Source: Malania oleifera (taxonomy: Eukaryota; Streptophyta; Magnoliopsida; Santalales; Ximeniaceae). From it: 64,000 nucleotides of DNA. The position numbers and the translations under genes were made by a program. The stretch's first letter is position 1. Each line of letters opens with the position of its first letter. Below are positions 11,053 to 20,350 of the stretch, piece by piece. The notes beneath the pieces were generated by a model that was given only the letters and a program-made list of their open reading frames with translations, had not been told where the DNA came from and did not search any database. The stretch lies in contig NC_080417.1 of assembly GCF_029873635.1 (NCBI RefSeq), positions 33,158,214-33,222,213 of the forward strand, written 5' to 3'.

Positions 11053-12050
11053 CTACTGCATGAGTTCAGGTCCTAATACCTGACGTTCACCAACCTTATC
11101 CCAACACAAAGGAGATCGACACCTCCGACCATACAAAGCCTCGAATGGTGCCATCTCGATACTAGTCTGGAACCTATTATTGTAAGCGAACTTTACTAGT
11201 GGCATAAATTGTATCCAGCTACCACCAAAGTCTAATACACAAGCTTGAAACATATCCTCCAAGATCTGTATCGTCCTATCTAACTGTCTATCAGTTTGGG
11301 GGTGGAACGCTGTACTGAAAGTAAGCTTCGTTCCCAACGCCTCCTACGAGCTTTTTCAGAATCGAGAAGTAAACCTCAGATCCCGATCTGATACAATGGA
11401 CACCGGTACTCCGTGCATTCTCACAATCTCATGCACGTACATATCAACTAGCCTACTCAAAGGATAGCCAACCTTCATTGGTATAAAATGAGCAGATTTC
11501 ATCAATCTATCCACGATTACCCAAATAGTATTCTGCCCGTGAAGTGCTGGCAGCAATGCGGTCACAGAGTCCGTGGAAATATGTTCCTATTTTCACACCG
11601 TAATAGGCAAATGATGCAACGGCCCTGTTGGCCTCTGATGTTCACCTTTCACCTGCTGACACATCAGACACTGCTCCACGAGCCGGGTAATATCCCTCTT
11701 CATACCACTCCACCAGAAGGACTCGCGCAAATCCCGATACATCTTCGTACTACCAGGATGTACCATATACAAGGAATGATGCGCTTCCTCCAGAATCGTC
11801 CTTCTAATCTCATCTTCATTTGGAACACATAATCTGATCCCAAACCTCAACACACTTCTATCAGAGATTTTAAACTCTGTAGTCAGTCCCTGCTGTACCT
11901 TTTCCATAATCTTTACCAACTCCGAATCACTAGCCTGCACGGCTTTAATACACTCAAACAAGGTCGGCTGGATCACCAAGCTAGTAATGAAAGTCTGATG
12001 ATCACCATGCACCAACTCTATACTTGAAATCTCTAGATCCTATCTGATGT
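11053..12050 (-). pseudogene. Integrase core, element B
   Basis: Three open stretches (12,015-11,593; 11,565-11,356; 11,337-11,053) in different frames cover the zinc-binding module (two His, then CLMC), the catalytic core (SDRDLRF) and TDRQLDRTIQ. In the last, the residue aligned with the catalytic Glu of element A (KLERTIQ) reads Asp. Frameshifts near 11,340 and 11,590 break the domain. Confidence 0.8.
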
Positions 12051-12564
12051 GATACCGAGTTACAACCGTAGATACAACCGTAGGTCCTGACTTCCGACTC
12101 AACGCATCAACCACCACATTGGCTTTCCCCAAGTGATAACTAATTGTGCAATTGTAGTCCTTAATCAACTCTAGCTACAGCCTTTGCCTCATGTTCAACT
12201 CCTTCTACATGAAGAAATACCTGAGGCTCTTGTGGTCGGTAAAGATCTCAAACTGCACACCATACAAATAGTGTCGCCAGATCTTCAATGCATATACAAC
12301 AGCAGCCAATTCCAAATCGTACGTAGGGTAATTCTTCTCATATTCCTTCAGTTACTGAGAAGCATACACTACTACTTTACCCTGCTGTATAAGCACACAT
12401 CCTAGACCTTTCAGAGACGCGTTGCTATAGATCAGAAACCCACCATCCCTCGAAGGAATGGTCAAAACTGAAGCAGTAACCAGTTGGTGCTTCAACTCCT
12501 GAAAACACGGCTCGCAATCACTGGTCCACTCAAATTGTACCCTTTTCCTGGTCAATCGAGTCAA
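12051..12564 (-). pseudogene. RNase H, element B
   Basis: The minus strand encodes [31 protein letters not shown] and, after stops, the remaining RNase H motifs. The first catalytic position reads YSNAS rather than YSDAS, so an acidic residue is lost. Several stops lie between 12,051 and 12,350. Confidence 0.75.
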
Positions 12565-13460
12565 AGGTCTAGACAGTTTAGAAAACCCCTACACAAACCG
12601 ACAATAGTAACCTACCAGTCCTAGAAAACTTCAAACCTCCTGCACATTCTTCGGCCTCACCCAGTCGACCACAACTTCAATCTTGTTAGGATTAACTGAT
12701 ATACCATCACCAGTCACCACATGGCCTAAGAATTCAATCTGACTCAACCAGAATTCATACTTCTTTAGTTTAGCATATAGCTTATTCTCTTACAGAATCT
12801 GTAATACTAACCTCAAATGGTCCTCATGCTCTTCCAAACTCCTCGAGTATACCTGAATATTGTCAATGAATACCACCACGAATCGATCTAGGGTCTCATG
12901 GAAAACCCTGTTCATCAAATCCATGAACACCGCCAGAGCATTCGTCAACCCAAAAGGCATGACCAGAAACTCGTAGTGGCCTTATTTGGTTAGGAAAGCA
13001 GTCTTCCCTATATCCCCCGATCTGACCCTCACCTGATGATATCCTAACTGCAAGTCGATCTTCGAAAAGACCTCCCCTGCAACTAGTCAAAGAGATCATC
13101 TATACAAGGTAAAGGATAGCGATTCTTCACAGTTACCTTGTTAATCTCACGGTAATCAATGCACATCCGCATCAACCCATCCTTCTTCTTCACAAATAAT
13201 ACTGGAGCTCCCCAGGGTGAAACACTAGGTCGAATGAAACCCCTGTACAGTAATTCCTGCAACTGCTCCTTCAACTCTCGAAGTTCAGCTGGAGCCATCC
13301 GGTATGAAGCTTTAGAGATTGGCGCCTTACCAGGCAGCAACTCTATCGCAAACTCCACCTCTCGATCTGGAGGTAAACAAGGTAAATCATCTGGAAACAC
13401 ATCTAGGAACTCGCTGAATACCCGAATGTCGCCGAGCCTCAACTCATCCCACGACGGTTC
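12565..13460 (-). pseudogene. Reverse transcriptase, element B (active site mutated)
   Basis: The N-half is open at 13,442-13,083 ([33 protein letters not shown]). The C-half has shifts and stops. The catalytic motif at about 12,850-12,880 reads [10 protein letters not shown], where element A has [10 protein letters not shown], so the second metal-binding Asp is Asn. Even without the stops this enzyme would be expected to be inactive. Confidence 0.85.
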
Positions 13461-13499
13461 CTACACACAAGCTAGGTACCCCTGACATCCGTCCAAGAG

Positions 13500-13900
13500 T
13501 AGCCTATTCGCTTGTAGTGTTGACAGAATCTGTGGTGTTGGATGCACACACGATCACACGAATTCATACTCCTGTCGCCCAGGAGGTCTAAAAACTACTT
13601 CCTACAACAGTCGATCACAGCATAACTGGAGAACAACCAATCCATCCCCAGAATGACATCGAACCCTGACATGTTATATACCACAAGATCACCGGTAGCA
13701 GCTTCCCTTAAATTACCACTGGGCAGTCCACCAACATCTTCCTATAGAAAGATACACTCCCAGATGGCGTAGTAACAGATAACACCTCATTCATGACTTG
13801 GGTCTCTACCCCACACCGTCCAACAAAATTCACAGATATAAAAGAGTGGGTTGCACCCGAATCAAACAAAATAGAAGCCTTATTTGAAAGCAACAATAAG
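13500..13900 (-). pseudogene. Partial protease, element B
   Basis: Readable segments include ILFDSGATHSF, VNEVLSVTT-like text, VDCPVVI and CDRL-like remnants matching the element A protease. Upstream protease and all of gag are absent. The match ends at about 13,899, where sequence akin to the LTR end begins with a short duplicated segment (13,902-13,922 resembles 13,945-13,966). Confidence 0.75.
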
Positions 13901-15402
13901 GGGATGAAAATGTAAACCAACCCAAACCCGAAAATGGGACCCAGGGGTGAAAATGTAAACCAACCAGTTCCTGTATCATACAAAACATCCAAGATACAGA
14001 ATAAGGATGAGGTTCCGACCCCGTGGGGTTCCCAAGCACCCTATACATATCCAAACATAACAGAATATATGCAGTGGAAATACGGTCCTTCTATATACAT
14101 ATGCAGTACCATACCAAAGTCTATACAAGATCAGAATCAGGGTTCTATCAATACAACGTACAATTGGGTGCCCAACACATCCCAAAATGGCAACCCACCA
14201 AAACACAGTCCTAACACTTACTCAAGTGCTAACTGCAGTACACCGGCCACTACACTCCCAACACAAGGATGCTAGTTCCGGTTACTCGAAGGACTTGTAA
14301 AAATGTACGTACAGTAGGGGTGAGACACCTCTCAGTAAGGAAGAACACATGTTATATCGGTGTGTGGCATTTGAGTGTTATCATGATGCAACATACACTC
14401 AGTTAAATGCAGTTCTAGTACTAATTTCACAACAATGCAAACACACACACACACACACATGATCAGCAATCCCGGTGTTGTCACACCCTTCGGCCCAAAG
14501 TCGGCCCGCGACATACGACGTTGGCCCGTAGCCAACCCGCGTAACATGGCGCCATCGACACATGGCTAGTCCCTGACTCTTTTGGCATCGTACCGATGCT
14601 AACAAGTGGATCCACACCCTTCGGCCTAATTTGCTAGAATAGGCTTATGTCCTCAGATATAGAGCCGGACACTCTGCCAATCTATGGCCAGTGATTTCAT
14701 ACGCCCTCAAATATAGAGCCAGACACTCTCAGTACTTGGAACAATTCAGAACCGCGTTCCTACTAGCATTTCAACCAATCACACACACATGCATGCTCAT
14801 ATAACCAAACAAACCATACCCATTTGGTAATCTAAAATCATGGTTTTCTAAACATATACAGTTTAAAATAAGTCAAGGCACGACCATCCTTATAACACAG
14901 TATAAAACATTTACGCTTGGTTTACAACAAAATCAGGGATGCAGCCCGTCGCCCCCTTTTTCCCAAAACAGTAATCATGAAAAACCCATAGTTTTCCCTA
15001 TTAGATCCCCCCAAATGAGTAGCCAAAACGCACACAGGACCGTGAACCACAGTTCTACTGATTCCGATTTCAAAAATAACCGATATAAACATGATTCCCC
15101 TTACCTTTTTCCCTGAATAGCAAATCCCGAACTCTAAGGTCCCTAAACAGCGAACCGAGTTCCAAAACCTACAATCAATAGTACAGAAGATACTCACAAC
15201 ACTGTTCTCTACTAAACTACCGAATCAGAATTAAAAATCGAGCCTTACCTCGATTTTACGCCAAAACTCGAAAATCTCAGAAATGGGATTCTGACCTATA
15301 GAACTTGTAGAGAATCCTTCCACGATCCTTATGGTAACCTCAGATTAAAGATTTTCACAACGAACGACGAAGAAATCTAGAGAGAGGAAGTGTAGGGAGA
15401 GT

Positions 15403-15465
<63 letters not shown>

Positions 15466-15793
15466 GATTTAATTTTCTTAGTTGAGAAGTAAAGAGAATT
15501 GATATTTATAACCCTTTTAACTCAGACGTCCTCGTCAAGGAAATGGTGTCCTTGTCAACGAGGTCATATAGACAGCTCGTCGACGAGATGATGGATTCAT
15601 CGACGAATCCTGATATCTCCGTTTTCCCGAAACCCCTCAGATTCTCCTCGTCGACAAGCCTCTGAACTTCGTTGACGAGAGACACAAAACCTTCGTTAAC
15701 GAACTTTGGCTTCGTCGATGAAGCTCGTTCAAATTCCAATTTTACCCCTCCCTTATTTATTTAAACCCATATATCATGGTTCAGGTTCTTACA
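13901..15793 (-). mobile_element. Tekay LTR, 5' side of element B
   Basis: The third LTR copy, matching 8,520-10,273 for most of its length and starting TGTAAGAACC at 15,793 on the minus strand. Its far end (about 13,901-13,925) is altered and lacks a clean GTGACA end and primer binding site. It contains a CA run (about 14,444-14,458), a long GA run (about 15,406-15,463), the TATA box at 15,501-15,510 and the U3 motif array (15,528-15,725). Confidence 0.8.
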
Positions 15794-15795
15794 TA

Positions 15796-16425
15796 ATTGC
15801 TACAACTGTAGCAAGCTGGGCCATATGTCACAGAGCTGTTAAGAACGCCAACACAGAGCCAGAACCGTGGGAGTAATCAGATGCCTTTGGAAAACTACCA
15901 GGCAACCACGGCTCCAGCAAGGGTATATTCACTTACTCTAGCAGATGCGAAACACACTGGAAACATGGTGATAGGTACAATGTTACTAATTTCGAATAGA
16001 GTTGACGCTTTATTTGATTTGGGAGCAACCCATTCACTTATATCTACTAGTTTTGTGAGGTTGTGTGGAGTTGAAACCTGAGTGATGGATGAGAGGTTGT
16101 CTGTGGCTATGTCGACTGGGAGTGTGACGATATGTAGTAAGATATTAGGAAACTGCCCAGTGTTAATTCAGGGAAGGCTGCTACCGACAAACCTTGTAGT
16201 GTACGATATGTCTAGATTTGACGTCATATTGGGGATGGATTGGCTATTCTCTAGTTACGCGATGATTGATTGTCGTAGGAAGGTAGTAGTGTTCAGACCT
16301 CCTGGGAAGTAGGAGTATGAGTTTGTGGGATCGTGTGTGCGTTCAATGCCACAGATTCTATCGGCATTACAGGCGAGGAGGCTATTCTTTGACAGATGTC
16401 AAGGGTACCTAACTTGTGTGAAGGA
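15796..16425 (+). pseudogene. Opposite-strand Tekay fragment: gag zinc knuckle, protease, start of RT
   Basis: The plus strand encodes the CCHC knuckle NCYNCSKLGHMSQSC, a stop, then protease with LFDLGATHSLIS (DSG changed to DLG), VILGMDWLFSS and CRRKVVVFRPPGK, a stop, then YLTCVKE, where homology stops at about 16,425. It is head-to-head with the LTR ending at 15,793, so the tandem array probably inserted into an older plus-strand copy. The other flank is outside the window. Confidence 0.8.
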
Positions 16426-16483
16426 AAAAAACTATTTTCTGTGCTGTGGCGATTTTTGTTTCGTTGGATGGGTCGTATTGTGT

Positions 16484-17142
16484 GGATAGCCCCAAAATGT
16501 GCACGGTTGGATGGCCCACGTGGGCCTTGATTTGTTAGCCTCTGATTGGACAATATCAAATGGCTGACAGGCAGCTCAGTCTCTTTAGACGGCAGCAAAT
16601 CCCAAGATGGGATTTAAAAAATTTTATAGAAAAGATTACTAAATATATTTTTATACATTATATTATTTTTGTTGCTTATTAGTAACCGTAGTTGGATTGA
16701 TGTTAGCAAAAATAGTATGGTAGGAATATAATGGCTATACCTGCAGGCTGCTGTGCATGTTCTGCAGCTCTCTCCAGTTGTTCAGAATTCTGACATGCAG
16801 ATCGCAGGATCACAAGCAGCGGTGGTAGAGCTAGGAGATAAATGAATGAGTCCAAGGGTAGTTTCAGAATTGCATAAAAGCAATTAATAGTATTTTTAAT
16901 AGAAAATTTTTTAAGTGAAAAAAGGGAGTGCAAAAAGAGCAATATTGACACGAGGATCAATAAAAATAATATAATGTATAAATATATTTAGTAATCCTTT
17001 CTATAAAATTTTTTAAATCCCATCATGGGATTTGCTGTCGTCCAAAGAGACTGAGCTGTCAGCCATATGATATTATCCAATCAGAGGCTAACAAATCAGG
17101 GCCCACGCGGCACATCCAACTGTGCACATTTTGGGGTTGTCC
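16484..17142. mobile_element. 659-bp non-autonomous DNA transposon with long TIRs
   Basis: Bases 16,484-about 16,660 and the reverse complement of about 16,968-17,142 match over roughly 175 bases (shared start GGA.A.CCCCAAAATGTGCAC, then ATTTGTTAGCCTCTGATTGG and further). The central 300 bases are unrelated and have no coding domain. TIRs this long suggest a MULE-type MITE. I found no clear 9-base target duplication, so the superfamily is tentative. Confidence 0.7.
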
Positions 17143-17303
17143 AATTAGAGGCCTCTATTAATTAGTGTGGCATGGTGCTTGCTTAATTTAGCGTAGGGCA
17201 TAGGACTTAGCTGCTAGTAGGGTTTAGGGAGGGGCGATGGACTGGATGGGGTAGGGGGCCCTATTAAATGCGGGACAGTGGGAGCTAGCTAGCCAAGCCT
17301 TTG
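17143..17303. other. No recognisable feature
   Basis: Single-copy-looking, moderately GC-rich sequence between two MITEs. I see no coding frame or repeat. Confidence 0.5.
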
Positions 17304-17510
17304 GAGTTTTTTTCCGATTTATTAGTTTTTTTTTTAAAAAAAATATTAAATAATATTTTTTTTTGGAAAATAATTCCCAGAATGACATGTGCCAAATCTC
17401 GCTACTTGATGTAATGAGATTACGTCAAAGTCATTCCCGGAATTATTTTCTCAAAAAAAGTATTATTAAATATATATATTTTTAAAAAATAATAAATAGG
17501 GAAAAAACTC
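17304..17510. mobile_element. 207-bp palindromic MITE
   Basis: The element is nearly all inverted repeat. The left end GAGTTTTTTTCCGATTTATTA pairs with the right end, whose reverse complement is GAGTTTTTTCCCTATTTATTA, and the match continues to AAAATAATTCC.GGAATGAC. The spacer is about 45 bases. A similar terminal motif (GAGTTTTTT then CC and AT-rich) is seen at 58,818 and 61,675. Confidence 0.65.
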
Positions 17511-17607
17511 TGATCCTTTGGGGCCTACTCTCATGGCCTTAGACCTTTCTCTAAGCCAATGGTGCCGACACTCAGTAATATTCATACCGATTAACTCAGC
17601 CTAACTT

Positions 17608-18060
17608 GTTAGATGGACACCAAGTTGACAAGAGAGAGCTAAAGAATTTGAGAGAATAAAGAACTCTTATATTAATTTGGAGAATGTTTTACAATAATTC
17701 GTTGTTTTGAGAGTTGGTTTGGCCAAATGAGGTCTCCTCCTATTTATACATTTCCGGTTCCTCGACGTACAGAATAGATTGAAAACGATTCACACATACA
17801 AAGGCAAAAGTAAAGGCTCTTTAATTTCAATCAGCAAACCATTCACACATACAAATGCAAAAGTAAAGGCCTATTTAATTTCAATCAGAATGCATGCCCA
17901 GTCAAGAAATTAATCAAATTTTGAAACAAAAAGGAACTGCAATATTAAATGTGAATTTACTTTTATTTTATTTTATTTTTTAAAAAGGCTGATGTAAGTT
18001 AAGTATGCATGTGCCCTTGTAGGGAGATGTATCTAACTCTCCAATTACAGTTATTAATTA
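17608..18060 (-). mobile_element. Possible solo LTR (copia-like), minus strand
   Basis: The minus strand has a TATAAATAGG box (about 17,740-17,750) followed by an A/T-rich leader ending in CATCTAACA at 17,608, the layout of an R/U5 end. Inside is a direct repeat of about 48 bases (17,791-17,837 and 17,841-17,888). There is no primer binding site next to it and the far boundary is not defined, so this is tentative. Confidence 0.35.
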
Positions 18061-18556
18061 GTATCTAAACTTTTAACTGCATTCCTTTCTCGCTGCTCTG
18101 AACAACAAAATCGAAGGTTTACTTGTTTTTTGGTTGCCTCAGCTGGACACTCATCTGCAACCAAATATTGCAGAAAATTATAGATGGAGCTTTCAGGACA
18201 AATGCAAGCTTTTCTTCTGTACCTTCATAATCAAATGGCTCCCATGGAGCAGTAACCTGCCATCTTTAATCTTCTTTTTCAGCTTGATCTTTTGGTCCGT
18301 ATATTTCAATATAATGTAAAAATATCTTAATAATTCATACTACATTCAAGTACATTTTTAAAAATTATTAACACTAGAGTCTTTCATAAATCCGGAGGTT
18401 CTAAATTCTTCATTAATTTAGCGTCTTAAAATTTTCTATACTTGTGCGGGCTGCCTTTTGACCATACTGTTGTACGTTGATTGATTGAAGAATTAAAAGG
18501 CGACTGCGCAGGAGCATAGCCGCTTTTTATTTCACTTTTCCTCCGCAGCTCTTTGT

Positions 18557-18772
18557 GAATTTTTCTTTACTCGTTCTCGACGACCGATGGCCAGAAGATG
18601 AAGTCCCTGAGAAGCCACTGAGTTGTGGGGGTTGATGGTGTGCTTGTGGGGTTTTTGCTGTGTATTTTTCTTTACTCGTTCTCGACGACCGAGGGCCAGA
18701 AGAAGAAGACCCTGAGAAGCCACTGAGTTGTAGGGGTTGATGGTGTTCTTGTGGGGTTTTTGCTTTCTGGGT
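18557..18772. repeat. Tandem duplication, two units of about 108 bp
   Basis: Two adjacent units share TTTTTCTTTACTCGTTCTCG and the following 85 or so bases, with a handful of substitutions and no frame-breaking indel inside the minus-strand frame at 18,527-18,814. That frame is open for 95 codons and encodes a Ser/Lys-rich repeat (QLSGFSGSSSSG, TSKEK). No family is recognised, and the region may instead be transcribed leader of the gene to the right. Confidence 0.6.
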
Positions 18773-18839
18773 TCCCTTTCCTTTTAAAAGCAATTCCTCC
18801 TTTTCACTCTTCAATCTTATCCACGACGAAGAAGTGGAA

Positions 18840-19271
18840 CAGCTTGCTCTGATCAGACTCTGGTTACTCTTAAAATCTTCTTTACCCTTTAAGTGGGAGC
18901 TGATGTTTTGAGTTGAGCAGATTGTGTACTGCTCGAGTTTCGAGCGTTGTTCATCCGTCGGTCATCTCTTGAACTGTCGTTTGCTCTTCTACTGGCTCAT
19001 ATGCGGTCGAAGAGCGTGGAAAATTTTTTGAAGTTCTGAAATTTTTGTTGGGAGCTCGGTCGAAAATTCTGCTAAATTAGTCGCGTTCAGCAACTGGGGT
19101 GTGGAAAATATTGCAGTATACTTCGTGGGTTGGGGTTTCTGTTGGCTTTCGGGCTTGTGTTTTCATGGTTGGTTGCATATATAGTGGCTGAAGGAAGGAA
19201 TTAAAATCGTTTGCCTATAAGGGAGGACAAAGCTTGTCATCATCTCATTTTCTGCTTTGGGCATAGTAGGG
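18840..19271 (+). promoter_or_regulatory. Candidate 5' untranslated exon and promoter region of the U-box gene
   Basis: A relatively GC-rich, repeat-poor stretch ends in a good splice donor (GGTAAGTTC at about 19,270). The next exon downstream that contains an ATG (31,337) has an acceptor TTTGCAG at about 31,317 and only 19 untranslated bases, so an upstream non-coding exon is needed. This stretch is the best candidate I can see. The connection is inferred; no transcript evidence is available. Confidence 0.35.
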
Positions 19272-19363
19272 TAAGTTCTTCCCTACTTTTGGTTTTATTT
19301 ATTTATTTATTTTTGTCTTCTTGAATTTGTATACCCATCTTCTTGTTGGAGTGTTCCATCTCA

Positions 19364-19980
19364 TGTTGAGAACATGGAATTAAAAAGGAAAGAAGAAAGA
19401 CTTAAAATAGAAAGAAAGTTAGAAGAGAAGTGTTAGTTAGAAGTAGTTAAAGAAAGTTAGAAGAAAAGAATTAGTTAGAAGAGATTAGTTATTAGTTTAT
19501 TTTGTTATTTGATGTATTATAAATAGGACTCAAGTCTGATGTAAAAATATGATTCATTCACAATTCAATGTCTCTCTTTGCCTTCTCTGTTTTTCACCGA
19601 GTTCAGATCTTCAACATGGTATCAGAGCCATTGCGCAAGAAGCAGCAGTAGCAGCACAAAGCATACTTGCTTTCCTGCATGTAAACTTCATTTCCTCTCT
19701 TAAATAAGATTAAAACCATACTTGCTTCCGCATACTTTCTTTCCCAATTTTTGCAATCTGCATTGCAAATTCTGCTTCAGAATTTTTTTCCTTTCTTGAG
19801 AATCCTACGTTTCTTGCATTTTCTTGAATAAAATTCTTGAAAATGAGTTCTGGAAATTCTCCTCTTGTCAGTCCATCTTCTGTTAATCCTATGTTTATTA
19901 CTTTATTTAGTCAATAAATAAGTGCGATGAGCGCACCTTTGTAATGTTATCTCAAATCTAAATTTTAAAATCATCTTCAC
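19364..19980 (+). mobile_element. Copia LTR with primer binding site and gag start, 3' truncated
   Basis: An LTR of 253 bases (TGTTGAGAAC...TTCAACA, 19,364-19,616) is followed directly by the primer binding site TGGTATCAGAGC (19,617-19,628). A gag-like start follows at about 19,843 (MSSGNSPLVSPSS) and stops after 24 codons. No further gag or pol and no second LTR follow, so the rest of the element is lost. Confidence 0.7.
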
Positions 19981-20284
19981 AACTCGTTTTCAATGACTAA
20001 CATATGTTGGTCCCACGAGATGATTCATAAGAATCAATTTCACTTAAAGTTTCGAAATAAATTACTCGTGATGTGCAAGTTTTTTTGTATTTTTTTGGTA
20101 AGGAAAAAATGCCAAGAGTAATAATTGTGGGCAGGCAATCATCACAGCCAAACGCAAGAAAATTTTTTTTTCCCTGGAAAATGACTTTCCTCCCTCCCAA
20201 CCACAGCCCTTAGACTTTCCCCAGATTCAAAAACACAAGCATCACATCGGCTTTGTCCCTTCAGAGGAACATCTTGTTGTTGTT

Positions 20285-20350
20285 CTTCCTTACTTTTGGT
20301 TTTATTTTTTTATTTTTTTCGTCTTGAATTTGTTTACCCATCTTGTAGTC
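20285..20350 (+). repeat. Direct repeat of 19,277-19,345
   Basis: The stretch CTTACTTTTGGTTTTATTT through GAATTTG.TTACCCATCTT recurs about 1 kb apart, on either side of the truncated copia LTR. This suggests a local duplication of the host intron sequence around the insertion. Confidence 0.55.

Larger units (their letters stand above)
10274..13900 (-). mobile_element. Tekay chromovirus element B, internal region (truncated)
   Basis: Running right to left: protease fragment, reverse transcriptase, RNase H, integrase, chromodomain, polypurine tract. There is no gag and no primer binding site: at about 13,900 the protease sequence passes straight into LTR-like sequence. Stops and frameshifts occur throughout and the reverse transcriptase active site is mutated. 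It is a non-autonomous, deleted copy in tandem with element A. Confidence 0.85.

Noticed and set aside
14444..14460. CA run and GA run (15,406-15,463) as a possible CRISPR-like or regulatory array
   Set aside because: Simple microsatellites inside an LTR with no spacers; CRISPR arrays are not expected in a plant genome.
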